NCBI GenBank assembly: GCA_028693055.1
Contig: JAQUWD010000003.1
Coordinates: 1-64,000 of the forward strand
Direction: 5' to 3'
DNA: 64,000 bases
DNA from: Eubacteriales bacterium
GTDB taxonomy: Bacteria; Bacillota; Clostridia; Christensenellales; Aristaeellaceae
Translations under genes and position numbers: made by a program
Part shown: positions 15,222 to 22,332 of the stretch, in pieces
Layout of the letters: each line of letters opens with the position of its first letter
Numbering within the stretch: position 1 is the stretch's first letter
The notes under the pieces: model-generated
Told to the model about the DNA's origin: nothing
The model's input: only the letters and a program-made list of their open reading frames with translations
The model's database searches: none

Positions 15222-15470
15222 TCATCTGTAGGCGATTGCTCGTTCGGGCTGTTCCTTCACCTTCCGGCGCTGGCGCTTGCGCTCCGGCTTCGGCAGCGGC
15301 TCTTGGGGCTGGATGTGCGCTTTGAGCGCGGCTTCCGTCACCCGAAGCACCACGTGGTTGGGGCCGCCAAGCTCGATGTGTACCATCTTCCGCATTTCAT
15401 TCCGGGCGGTGTCCTCGTTTACGCGCAGGATGTGCGCCACGTCTTTAGGGGTGAGCAGGGCTTGTATCAT
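15222..15470 (-). CDS. excisionase/AlpA-like HTH protein (82 aa)
   Basis: An 82-residue protein with a MerR-type (HTH_17-like) fold: LLTPKDVAHILRVNEDTARN as the helix-turn-helix, then a wing (HVVLRVTEAALKAHI) and a very basic tail (KPERKRQRRKVKEQPERA). This is the form of excisionases and AlpA-like regulators. The start overlaps the end of the Cro-like gene by 26 bases in another frame, so translation is probably coupled. It could direct excision with the integrase at the right end or act as an early regulator; the sequence does not decide between these. Confidence 0.62.
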   Translation of the reverse strand: MIQALLTPKDVAHILRVNEDTARNEMRKMVHIELGGPNHVVLRVTEAALKAHIQPQEPLPKPERKRQRRKVKEQPERAIAYR

Positions 15471-15684
15471 GGGCGGGAACCTCGCTTTCCTTGCCGGAGT
15501 AGAACATGCTCCACAGTTCCTTGCCGTCGAGGTTAAAAAGATCTGAAATGCGCTGCGCTACCTCTGGGCGAGGGCGGCGAATGCCACTCTCGTAGTTTCC
15601 AACGCACGCCTGCGATACGCCCAGTAGTTCCGCAAGCTCACATTGCGTAAGGCCATTCTGCTTGCGCAGCTGCTCAAGTGTCAC
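15445..15684 (-). CDS. Cro-like XRE repressor (79 aa)
   Basis: A 79-residue helix-turn-helix protein: LEQLRKQNGLTQCELAELLG then VSQACVGNYESGIRRPRPEV form the classic five-helix XRE domain filling most of the protein. It is the first gene of the leftward early operon, opposite the CI-like gene, which is the position of Cro. I start it at the GTG at 15682-15684: AGGAGGT lies nine bases upstream, and promoter elements sit directly before it, so a longer frame running into the promoter is unlikely. It should bind the ACAC-N5-GTGT operators next to it. Confidence 0.8.
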   Translation of the reverse strand: MTLEQLRKQNGLTQCELAELLGVSQACVGNYESGIRRPRPEVAQRISDLFNLDGKELWSMFYSGKESEVPAHDTSPAHP

Positions 15685-15709
15685 GTCCGTGTCACCTCCT
15701 TGTGTGACT

Positions 15710-15738
15710 ATAATAACACGTTTAGTGTGAAGTGTCAA
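15710..15738 (-). promoter_or_regulatory. early leftward promoter (PR-like)
   Basis: On the minus strand, TTGACA (15733-15738) and TATTAT (15710-15715) are separated by 17 bases. This is a near-consensus sigma-A promoter placed just upstream of the Cro-like gene's ribosome site. An operator palindrome fills the part of the spacer next to the -10 element. Confidence 0.8.
15716..15728. promoter_or_regulatory. phage operator O1
   Basis: ACACGTTTAGTGT, an inverted repeat with ACAC/GTGT half sites, lies in the spacer of the early promoter directly beside its -10. Binding here would block RNA polymerase. It matches the second site at 15773-15785. Confidence 0.65.
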
Positions 15739-15762
15739 CAACAAAATCTGCGTTTTGTGATA

Positions 15763-15791
15763 TTTACGTAATACACGTAGCGTGTTAATAT
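15763..15791 (+). promoter_or_regulatory. repressor promoter (PRM-like)
   Basis: TTTACG (15763-15768), a 17-base spacer and TAATAT (15786-15791) precede the CI-like gene; AAGGTG follows as ribosome site. It is weaker than the early promoter. Operator O2 occupies the end of the spacer next to the -10. Confidence 0.55.
15773..15785. promoter_or_regulatory. phage operator O2
   Basis: ACACGTAGCGTGT, a 13-bp inverted repeat with five-base perfect arms and the same half site as O1. It abuts the -10 of the repressor promoter, 57 bp centre to centre from O1. Confidence 0.65.
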
Positions 15792-15814
15792 CTTACTAAG
15801 AAGGTGATGCGGGA

Positions 15815-16138
15815 ATGCTGGGAGATATACTGAAGGAACTCCGAACGCAACGTCGGTTGACGCAACAAGAAGTTGCGGACGCTCTAAACGTATCGAAGAA
15901 CACGGTATACTCATGGGAAAGTGGTATCCGCAAGCCTACGATTGAATTAATGCCAGAAATAGCGGACTACTTTCACGTCACAACTGATTTCCTTTTTGGG
16001 CGTGAAGCTGCAGGAAAGGCTTCTATTATGCCAGATGACATCGCGGCACATACAAATAGCGAGATGTCGCCGGAGATGAAAGCCGAGATTGAAGAGATCG
16101 CACGCAAGGTATTTGAGAAGTACGCGAAAAGACAATAA
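15815..16138 (+). CDS. CI-like prophage repressor
   Basis: A 107-residue repressor with an XRE helix-turn-helix at residues about 5-60 (LKELRTQRRLTQQEVADALN, then VSKNTVYSWESGIRKPTIEL) and a short helical C-terminal part probably used for dimerisation (MSPEMKAEIEEIARKVFEKY). It lacks the LexA/CI-type peptidase domain, so induction would not be by RecA-stimulated self-cleavage. The adjacent ImmA/IrrE-type protein is the likely inactivating partner, as in ICEBs1 ImmR/ImmA. It is divergent from the Cro-like gene and shares two operators with it. Confidence 0.82.
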   Translation: MLGDILKELRTQRRLTQQEVADALNVSKNTVYSWESGIRKPTIELMPEIADYFHVTTDFLFGREAAGKASIMPDDIAAHTNSEMSPEMKAEIEEIARKVFEKYAKRQ

Positions 16139-16158
16139 CCGATGGGTGGTGGTGCAAC

Positions 16159-16620
16159 GTGACACGGCTGGAGCTGTTGATCGACGATGCAACCAACCTC
16201 GGCATTATCGTCGATGAAAAAATGCTCCCAAGGGAGAGCCAGCTGGATGGCCTTTATCTCCATTGGCAGCAAATTTCTCTTACGGTCATTTTGTTAAACA
16301 GCTACAGGCCGGCGTGCGTGCAGCTCGCGGTCATGGCAGAGGAACTTGGGCACTTTCGGACGTGCGCGGGGAATGCTCTTGATCAGCGCATGGTTAACGC
16401 CGTAAAAACGGAAATGGCTGGTCGCACGGATGCCTATCGAAGTATCCTCCCGGCACGCAAGCTAAAAGCCGCGCTGTGTTCTGGCACCTGTACGCTATGG
16501 GAGCTATCGGAGAGCTTTGGCCTGCCGGAATCTTTCATCAACGATGCCTTTGAATACTACTCTCGTGCCGGAGATCTCCGGCTGGGTGACGCCGAATGCC
16601 ATTGGTGCTACGCTGTATAG
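16159..16620 (+). CDS. ImmA/IrrE-family metallopeptidase-like protein
   Basis: A 153-residue protein with the ImmA/IrrE (M78) core: CVQLAVMAEELGHFRTCAGN carries the ExLGH form of the zinc motif that is common in phage members of the family (E in place of the first His). The GTG start at 16159 lies 20 bases after the repressor gene, a typical repressor-peptidase pair. In ICEBs1 and similar elements ImmA cleaves the ImmR repressor after DNA damage. Whether this variant motif is catalytically active cannot be told from sequence. The C-terminal part has a short HTH-like stretch (CTLWELSESFGLPESFINDA). Confidence 0.75.
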   Translation: MTRLELLIDDATNLGIIVDEKMLPRESQLDGLYLHWQQISLTVILLNSYRPACVQLAVMAEELGHFRTCAGNALDQRMVNAVKTEMAGRTDAYRSILPARKLKAALCSGTCTLWELSESFGLPESFINDAFEYYSRAGDLRLGDAECHWCYAV

Positions 16621-16635
16621 AAAGGTGGTTCCGTA

Positions 16636-17613
16636 ATGAACTCGAAGCATATCCGCCGTTTAATCGTTGCCATACTTGCATTTTGTGTGTTGTTCTCCGC
16701 TTTTCCATGCCATGCGTTGGAAGAGATATCGCTGGAGGCGTTCAAAGATAACTACGCGAAAGGCGTAAAGCACACAAAATCGGATAACATCATCAACGGC
16801 AGCATTATAGAAACGTGGAATGATGGGCTATATGATACTTGCCTTATCACCTTCTCTTATGACTGCTATATCACTGTTACGATGCGTCCATCAGCCGGTG
16901 AGATCATAATGGTATCCGTTGATGGAACCAGAAACGGGAAGAAGGAGCTGGATGCGCAGATATCAAATGCCATCCAAGAAGTACTATTCGGGATTGGAGT
17001 TCTGGATTCTCATAATGATTACGCTGCATTCTGCGATAGTATCGGTGCCGACTTTGCGAGCCTCCCAGAAGAATCCATGATTGAACGTTCGATGGACGGC
17101 GTTGACTATGTGTGGAGAAACCTAAACGATGTTATTGTCAGTTTCTCTGCGGAATTTTCTGATGTAAGCGATACAGCGTTACAGGAAGCGATAGATGTTG
17201 TGGAATCGCGTGGGGACGATTTTGTAGTGCCGTTCCGAGATGCTGCCTACGCCTCACTGGGAGACAACATTATTATTGATATAACTGCGAACCAAATAAC
17301 AGGATATGTGAGCGTTGTTTTTGACGCATCCACTTTTTCTACCAAGTATATTGAAAACTTGTTTTATACGAAAGTGCTGGATTATTGCAATGAACTATAT
17401 CAAGCCGATGGGTATGCTAATCTCTCGTATACAACGATTTACTTTGAAGGCGATGCGACTTTTCAGAGTAGCGATGGAGCAGAGTATACGAACAAGGCAA
17501 TTACTATAGAACTATCCAAGGACGCTGTTGAACGCCTCAACAATGACAACGCGAGCGTAAAGCACGTTCCGCTTGTTTGCGATAACCTGTGGAAGCATCC
17601 GTCACTTCAGTAG
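16636..17613 (+). CDS. secreted protein of unknown function (lysogenic cargo candidate)
   Basis: A 325-residue protein with a clear N-terminal signal peptide: basic HIRRLIVAILAFCVLFSAFP then a probable cleavage site at CHA-LEE. The mature part is acidic, beta-rich and has no Cys-rich or repeat motif; strands such as TCLITFSYDCYITVTMRP and YAAFCDSIGADFASLP helices alternate. I recognise no family. The gene is AT-richer than the phage early genes, follows the immunity pair by 15 bases and is expressed in the lysogenic direction. That is the usual setting for a cargo gene altering the host surface or secretions. Confidence 0.65.
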   Translation: MNSKHIRRLIVAILAFCVLFSAFPCHALEEISLEAFKDNYAKGVKHTKSDNIINGSIIETWNDGLYDTCLITFSYDCYITVTMRPSAGEIIMVSVDGTRNGKKELDAQISNAIQEVLFGIGVLDSHNDYAAFCDSIGADFASLPEESMIERSMDGVDYVWRNLNDVIVSFSAEFSDVSDTALQEAIDVVESRGDDFVVPFRDAAYASLGDNIIIDITANQITGYVSVVFDASTFSTKYIENLFYTKVLDYCNELYQADGYANLSYTTIYFEGDATFQSSDGAEYTNKAITIELSKDAVERLNNDNASVKHVPLVCDNLWKHPSLQ

Positions 17614-17657
17614 TCACGTTTATCCCGGTACCCAACCGAGATATAGGAGGTGTCCTT

Positions 17658-18170
17658 ATGAAAAACCAATATCACGAGATCCTTCAAGGGTTATCCGCCG
17701 ACGAGCTTCGGCTCGACATGGACGGCAGGCAGGCCGTCAAAGCGTGCGCCGAGCTGATGCTCAACATGTCCGTGGACTTCGCCACGGCGACGAGCCTTGC
17801 CACGCTGCTCGCAGCGCACCTGAAGCGCATTGAGCCGACTGAGGACTTCGCGGAAGGGTTCGAGGAAAACACGCCCGCATATTACAGCAGCGAGGTTGCC
17901 TATGTCGCCTTCTTCCTCCTCTATCTCTGCGAGAAGATCAGGAGCATCGACGATATACTGGCCGAGAAGGGCAACGGCTTCATGTGTACTCACTTCCTGC
18001 CAAAATGCGCGGGTGATGCGGACGTGTGTGACAGGTGCGCGGAGAAGGTCGGCAGAGCCATTCCTATTGAGCAGGTAGCCTACGATAATGTGCCGCCGTA
18101 TCACATGGGCTGCCGCTGCCGCCCATTGCTGATGAAGGAGGCCGCCGCCAATGCCGCGCAAGGGACTTAA
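17658..18170 (+). CDS. small protein with SPP1 gp7-like Cys/His C-terminal motif
   Basis: A 170-residue protein. The first about 110 residues are helical and acidic. The C-terminal part reads CTHFLPKCAGDADVCDRCAE followed by KVGRAIPIEQVAYDNVPPYH and MGCRC. The CxxC, G, I, PPxH and CRC spacing closely resembles the C-terminal motif of SPP1 gp7 / Mu F-like minor head proteins. Here it sits next to the integrase, far from any head gene, on a protein too short to be gp7. I start at the ATG at 17658, which has AGGAGGT seven bases upstream. Its end overlaps the integrase start by 20 bases. Function unknown; metal binding likely. Confidence 0.6.
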   Translation: MKNQYHEILQGLSADELRLDMDGRQAVKACAELMLNMSVDFATATSLATLLAAHLKRIEPTEDFAEGFEENTPAYYSSEVAYVAFFLLYLCEKIRSIDDILAEKGNGFMCTHFLPKCAGDADVCDRCAEKVGRAIPIEQVAYDNVPPYHMGCRCRPLLMKEAAANAAQGT

Positions 18171-19347
18171 ACAGCGCGCGGACGGACGATACTACTGCCG
18201 TTACAAAGATAAGTGGTTTTATGGTGCGTCGTCGGACGAGGCTTTAGACGCGCGCGACGAGTATAAGCGCCAGCTAAAGTCCGGTCTGCGTGAGGAGGCT
18301 CTTGGCAAGACCGTCACGCAGTACGCAAAGGAGTGGATGCCGACTTATAAAGCTGACGTTTCTGTCAAGACCTACAACGACTATGCGAAGTATGTCAACC
18401 TTCTGTGCGCTTACTTCGACGGTGTGCGCGTCCGCGACGTAACAGCCACAGACATCAAGCGGTTCTATCAGTCGCAAAGCGGAAAAAGCAAGTCCTATAT
18501 CCGAAAAATGACCATGCTCACGAAGGACATATTCTCCACCGCTGTGGAGGATGGCGTGATTCTCCGCAATCCCTGCGCAAAAGTACGCGGCCCCGCAGCC
18601 GAGGAAGGTACACACAGGGCGCTGGAACAATGGGAGAGGGACTTGGTCGTGTCGATGGTTGGCGAGCACGATATGGCCATCGCCGCGATGCTCATGCTGT
18701 ACGGTGGGCTGCGCCGTGGCGAGGTGATCGCTTTCGATATCAGCCGCGACGTCGATTTCAAAAAAGGATCCATCCACGTCCGCAATGCCGTCGCTTTCAA
18801 TACCAACCAGCCCACGCTGAAGGATCCGAAGACCGATGCAGGGGAACGGGAACTCTATCTTTTCGCTCCGCTGCGCGCCGCCTTGCAGGGAAAGTCCGGC
18901 CTCGCGTTGAAAAGGAAAAGCGGCGAGATCATGAGCAAGTCCGCTTGGAATAAAAAGTGGAGCAGCTTTAAGACCGCGATGGAGACCAAGCTGAACGGCT
19001 GCCACAAGCGATGGTATGGACGTACCAAAGAGCATATGGCAATCTTAGCCGCAGGCGGCGAGCTGCCACCGTGGCGCAAGATCACCATCCAGTCGCACGA
19101 CTTTCGGCACAGCTTCTGCACAATGCTGTACGATGCAGGCGTGGACATGAAAACGGCTATCAAATGGATGGGACATGCCGACGAAACGATGATCCTCCGC
19201 ATCTATGCGCACCTCTCGGAGGAAAAAGAAAAAACCGCCTCGTTAGCGGTTGGAAAGCTCATCGAAACGACCCTATGTAGTCAAAACGGTAGTCAGCCCG
19301 AAGGTAAAAACTCCGACGCTATTGGTACGCAAGGGACACAGAAATAA
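18151..19347 (+). CDS. int: tyrosine-type site-specific integrase
   Basis: A 398-residue phage integrase. An N-terminal AP2-like arm-binding strand region (DGRYYCRYKDKWFYGAS) and a SAM-like core-binding domain (from KTVTQYAKEWMP) precede the catalytic domain. That domain shows the first Arg in MLYGGLRRGEVIAF, the HDFRHS box (H-x2-R), the WMGHAD His and the nucleophile Tyr in LRIYAHLSEE. It recombines attP with the 3' end of tRNA-Lys, and the gene stops 12 bp before that attachment core. The overlap with the upstream gene suggests coupled translation. An intact catalytic set suggests the prophage may be able to integrate and excise. Confidence 0.93.
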   Translation: MPRKGLKQRADGRYYCRYKDKWFYGASSDEALDARDEYKRQLKSGLREEALGKTVTQYAKEWMPTYKADVSVKTYNDYAKYVNLLCAYFDGVRVRDVTATDIKRFYQSQSGKSKSYIRKMTMLTKDIFSTAVEDGVILRNPCAKVRGPAAEEGTHRALEQWERDLVVSMVGEHDMAIAAMLMLYGGLRRGEVIAFDISRDVDFKKGSIHVRNAVAFNTNQPTLKDPKTDAGERELYLFAPLRAALQGKSGLALKRKSGEIMSKSAWNKKWSSFKTAMETKLNGCHKRWYGRTKEHMAILAAGGELPPWRKITIQSHDFRHSFCTMLYDAGVDMKTAIKWMGHADETMILRIYAHLSEEKEKTASLAVGKLIETTLCSQNGSQPEGKNSDAIGTQGTQK

Positions 19348-19358
19348 GGGAATCCAGC

Positions 19359-19403
19359 CTCTTAATCAGGGTGTCTAGGGTTCGAGCCCCTAATGGTGTA
19401 CCA
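19359..19403 (+). other. attachment-site junction: 3' fragment of tRNA-Lys(CUU)
   Basis: These 45 bases are the 3' part of a tRNA-Lys: anticodon loop CTCTTAA (19359-19365), anticodon-stem 3' strand, the T-arm TAGGG-TTCGAGC-CCCTA, the acceptor 3' strand and an encoded CCA at 19401-19403. No 5' half (D-arm, acceptor 5' strand) precedes it; the integrase gene does. This is the expected att core left by integration into a tRNA gene. The intact or reconstituted tRNA should be at the other prophage end, left of the window. Host DNA starts immediately after. Confidence 0.82.
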
Positions 19404-19406
19404 GCG

Positions 19407-19440
19407 AAAACCCCTTGAAACAAACGTTTCAAGGGGTTTT
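19407..19440. terminator. rho-independent terminator of the tRNA-Lys locus
   Basis: A perfect 15-bp hairpin, AAAACCCCTTGAAAC with loop AAAC, runs into TTTT and TGT. It lies three bases after the tRNA CCA, so it is the original host terminator of the tRNA gene and also closes the integrase transcript. Confidence 0.85.
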
Positions 19441-19548
19441 GTATTACCAGTTCTTAAACCATCAGGGTTATCATTACTAAAATCGTTCCCTCTCTCCCCA
19501 GCGTAAAGGAAAACGTTTCTGGGCTGAAAAGAGGATTGAATCGTACCA

Positions 19549-20382
19549 CTAATCCATCGGGTGAAATCTGGGTTCCATTCTTTCATAGGTGCAGAAATAT
19601 GCGAAACCAAGCTCCTTCAATACTTTCATTGTTTCCGCTATATACGCTCCAAGATGTTCTTTTTGATGGCTGTCACTGCCGATGGTAATTATTTTGCCAC
19701 CTAAGTCGCGATACAGTTTCAAAATATCCACGCAAGGGGTCAAGTCTTTCAATCCATAGCGGTGGCTGGAGGTGTTGACTTCGATTCCCTTACCGTCGGC
19801 AATCACTTGCCTTAGGATTTTCTCAATCATGGGTTGAACTTTTTCAAAGGGGTAGCGCCCTACAGGATCATACCTCGCAATCAAGTCCAAATGCCCTAAA
19901 ACACTATAATGCTTATATTTACGCACGAGCGTCAGCAGCTCTTGGTAGTATCGTTCGTTGTACTCCTGTTGTGTATAACCTTTTTGAAATTTATGGTTCC
20001 ATAATTCTTCATCGCCTATTTCATGCACCGATAGAAGAACAAAATCAAAGGGATACTTTGAAAATAATTGCTCATACCGTGAAATTGTGTGCTTCTGCAT
20101 TCCAAACTCAAGCCCAAGCTTGATTGAGATTTGGTCGCCGTAAATATACTGCAATTCTTGAATTGTATCTGCATACAAGGGATAATCCACGTTTGCGAGC
20201 AGTTTTCCGCCACGGTAGGGTATATTGGGGCCGGAATCCCAATCTCGCTTGATGCCGTAGTCTACATGGTCGGTAAAACAGATTTCGGATAAGCCTAGCT
20301 TGATAGCGTCTAAAACGACTTCCTCCATCGCATAAGTAGAATCATCACTGAATTCCGTATGGACATGATAATCTGCTAACAT
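19549..20382 (-). CDS. PHP-domain phosphatase, HisK/HisJ histidinol-phosphatase family
   Basis: A 277-residue PHP metallo-phosphoesterase. The N-terminal DYHVHTEFSDDS gives the HxH metal motif and SEICFTDHVDYG gives the next His; LLSVHEIGDEELW and VLGHLDLIARYDP provide further His ligands, and TIGSDSHQKEHLG the final D-x-H. The size and motif set match histidinol-phosphate phosphatase (HisJ type), although no his genes are nearby, so another phosphomonoester is possible. The ATG at 20382 follows AGGGGGAATATGA. Its leader contains a hairpin (GGCAGATG/CATCTGCC, 20410-20434). It is divergent from the AraC regulator. Confidence 0.8.
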   Translation of the reverse strand: MLADYHVHTEFSDDSTYAMEEVVLDAIKLGLSEICFTDHVDYGIKRDWDSGPNIPYRGGKLLANVDYPLYADTIQELQYIYGDQISIKLGLEFGMQKHTISRYEQLFSKYPFDFVLLSVHEIGDEELWNHKFQKGYTQQEYNERYYQELLTLVRKYKHYSVLGHLDLIARYDPVGRYPFEKVQPMIEKILRQVIADGKGIEVNTSSHRYGLKDLTPCVDILKLYRDLGGKIITIGSDSHQKEHLGAYIAETMKVLKELGFAYFCTYERMEPRFHPMD

Positions 20383-20509
20383 TCATATTCCCCCTGTTTG
20401 TTTTCCCTCGGCAGATGTAAGAACGTCATCTGCCAATAAGCTGAGTAACTAAAACACCGGAAGCAGTTACCTCACGTGACTTCCAGAACATCCTATCGCT
20501 ATAGGACCC

Positions 20510-20538
20510 TTGATTCATTCTTTATTCAGCCGTATAAT
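20510..20538 (+). promoter_or_regulatory. promoter of the AraC-type gene
   Basis: TTGATT (20510-20515), a 17-base spacer and the consensus TATAAT (20533-20538) lie 32 bases before the AraC start codon. Confidence 0.7.
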
Positions 20539-20569
20539 ATGACAAAACCGACCAATAGGAGGATATGTC

Positions 20570-21463
20570 ATGGCTTTGCAGAAATGTGGGCTAAATCTGA
20601 ACCGTGCACGTAAAGAGCTACAGCCTCACGGTTCCGTCTCCTTTCCATGCGCTGGGTATGCCTCAACATACACGACAGCGCCAGAAGAAATCATCCCGTG
20701 GCATTGGCATGAAGAGCTGGAGGTTGGGCTGATCACGGAAGGCGTGATGAATTTACGGATACCCGGACAAACCTTCTCGGTACAAACGGGCGATCTTGCC
20801 ATCCTCAACGCAAATATCCTTCATTATGCACAAGGAGCACCTCGGTGCGTCTTGCAGTCTTTTGTATTTTCACCGCTGCTGCTTACCGGCAATGCAGATT
20901 CTATTTTTACCGAAAAGTATATTGGACCGCTGGTAGGCTGCCCCAGTTTCACCAGCATCGTTTTTCAGCAGGATATCGAGGCTGCGCACATCTTTTCGGC
21001 GGCGTTCGCCGCCTTGTCCCGGGATGATTTTGCATATGAGTTTACCGTCCGTGAAAGCCTGTCACACCTCATGCTGAAGCTGTATTGCCAGCTCGAACCT
21101 CACCTTCAAAGCAAGCAAAAAGCGAGCACCACAGACAACAGACGCGTCGAACACATGATGGAATTCATTCACGAACATTATCAGGACAACATTAGCTTGG
21201 CAGAGATTAGCACAGCGGGCCAAGTTGGGGAACGGGAGTGCCTTCGTTGCTTTAAGCGTACCATCGGCGAATCACCTATCCAGTATCTGCTCAAATATCG
21301 GCTGATGCAAAGCGCACAGCTGCTGGTCACGGCTCCTGACACCAGCATGGCTGATATTTCCGTAGCTTGCGGGTTTGACGCACCAAGCTATTTCGCCAAG
21401 CAATTCAAACGCTTCTATTTATGCACGCCCAAAGACTATAGAAAAAGCCGTATTGGAACGTAA
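20570..21463 (+). CDS. AraC-family transcriptional regulator
   Basis: A 297-residue regulator. The N-terminal cupin domain (residues about 35-130) includes IIPWHWHEELEVGLITEG, a typical ligand-sensing fold, followed by RIPGQTFSVQTGDLAILNAN. The C-terminal about 100 residues hold two helix-turn-helix motifs: DNISLAEISTAGQVGERECL and TSMADISVACGFDAPSYFAK, ending FKRFYLCTPKDYRK. GGAGG lies seven bases before the ATG. Such proteins usually activate sugar or stress genes; no target is evident, and the divergent PHP gene is the nearest candidate. Confidence 0.85.
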   Translation: MALQKCGLNLNRARKELQPHGSVSFPCAGYASTYTTAPEEIIPWHWHEELEVGLITEGVMNLRIPGQTFSVQTGDLAILNANILHYAQGAPRCVLQSFVFSPLLLTGNADSIFTEKYIGPLVGCPSFTSIVFQQDIEAAHIFSAAFAALSRDDFAYEFTVRESLSHLMLKLYCQLEPHLQSKQKASTTDNRRVEHMMEFIHEHYQDNISLAEISTAGQVGERECLRCFKRTIGESPIQYLLKYRLMQSAQLLVTAPDTSMADISVACGFDAPSYFAKQFKRFYLCTPKDYRKSRIGT

Positions 21464-21489
21464 AACTTGTTGTTTCTGGAACTGATGTA

Positions 21490-21750
21490 TTACGCGGTTT
21501 TTGCATATAAATGGTTCGTGCAATCTGTTATATAGCCGAAAAAGCACATCTCGTCTTCGCGATTGGAAGTGTAGATTTCAAGGTCGTCTATAGCGTGCCC
21601 ACGAATCAGTTTGCCAATTCCCAGATAACGCTCCATAGGATTCTTTAGGTTGTACCGCTGCCCGTCAGTGGTCACTAGCCACACGGGTGCACGGCATGCG
21701 TTGATCGTTCTTTCAAACATGAGCAGTTCTTCGTTGCTTCGGATTTTCAT
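21490..21750 (-). CDS. small conserved Clostridia protein (86 aa)
   Basis: An 86-residue acidic protein with a compact alpha/beta pattern: FERTINACRAPVWLVTTDGQ, RYNLKNPMERYLGIGKLIRG, LEIYTSNREDEMCFFGYI. Small proteins of this kind (a strand ending in DG-xx-YNLK and a C-terminal EDE-xC segment) are widespread in Clostridia and are sometimes given unsupported names; the fold may be HPr-like. The ATG at 21750 has AAAGGAG nine bases upstream. It stands alone and converges with the AraC gene. Function unknown. Confidence 0.65.
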   Translation of the reverse strand: MKIRSNEELLMFERTINACRAPVWLVTTDGQRYNLKNPMERYLGIGKLIRGHAIDDLEIYTSNREDEMCFFGYITDCTNHLYAKTA

Positions 21751-21971
21751 TTCAAAGCGCTCCTTTGATTTTGCAGGTAGAAATCGGTCAGGTTGACGTT
21801 GAAAGCTCGCAGCGGTGTTTCCTAGCTTTCGACTATCATGATATCGACTTGTCGCTTGCGATTCAATTTCAATATCGACTGTTTATCATACAAAACCGAC
21901 TTTGCAGCGTTGACCTGCTTTGATGCTGCAGCTTGCAAGCAAAAGCTGATATCCATCACAAGGATAATGTA

Positions 21972-22180
21972 TTAAAAGATTTCAATCATGTGAGGAAGCT
22001 CAGCTAGCAGTTTTGGAATGGAATTTGGCATTCTCTTCAACTCCTTGCATATCGTTGCCTGATCCTTTTTAAATTTCCGTCCGATGTCTTTGAAGGTCAT
22101 ACCATGGGTTAGACATTCCTGAATTTCCATGCGCTCGTCCTCGGTCATGTGCTTGTTTTCTGCACTGTGGTTTTTCTGCG
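21972..22180 (-). pseudogene. IS30-family transposase remnant (N-terminal HTH only)
   Basis: On the minus strand a frame reads KNHSAENKHMTEDERMEIQE then CLTHGMTFKDIGRKFKKDQA and TICKELKR. This is the N-terminal helix-turn-helix of IS30-type transposases. After KELKR the similarity stops and the frame ends at 21972 after about 18 unrelated residues. The DDE catalytic domain, terminal inverted repeats and the rest of the gene are absent. Bases 21751-21971 hold no gene I can recognise. Confidence 0.7.
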
Positions 22181-22212
22181 CCTAAAAAGGAAGTATAAAG
22201 AAAAGAAAATGC

Positions 22213-22233
22213 GGTGACCGGTGACCGGTGACC
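22213..22233. repeat. three tandem copies of GGTGACC
   Basis: The heptamer GGTGACC occurs three times head to tail, followed by GCGG. Each copy is a near-palindrome (GGTNACC). It lies 23 bases before the hisS -35 element; it could be slippage debris or a protein-binding site. Confidence 0.75.
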
Positions 22234-22255
22234 GCGGATTCCATAGCGCGAATCC

Positions 22256-22285
22256 TTGACAATCAATTCATAACATGTGTATAAT
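22256..22285 (+). promoter_or_regulatory. hisS promoter
   Basis: Perfect TTGACA (22256-22261) and perfect TATAAT (22280-22285) with an 18-base spacer. The short leader to hisS (about 40 bases) holds a small CTGCG/CGCAG hairpin. I see no T-box. Confidence 0.8.
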
Positions 22286-22332
22286 TCATCCATCTGCGTA
22301 CCAACGCGCAGCCTTTAGATGAGGTGAATGCC

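Noticed and set aside
15038-15222. Non-coding gap between the XRE regulator and the excisionase-like gene.
   Set aside because: A 53-codon frame with a strong ribosome site and GTG start fills it, so it is listed as a gene.
22185-22332. A T-box riboswitch before hisS.
   Set aside because: No T-box core or specifier stem is visible, and the leader is only about 40 bases after a consensus promoter.
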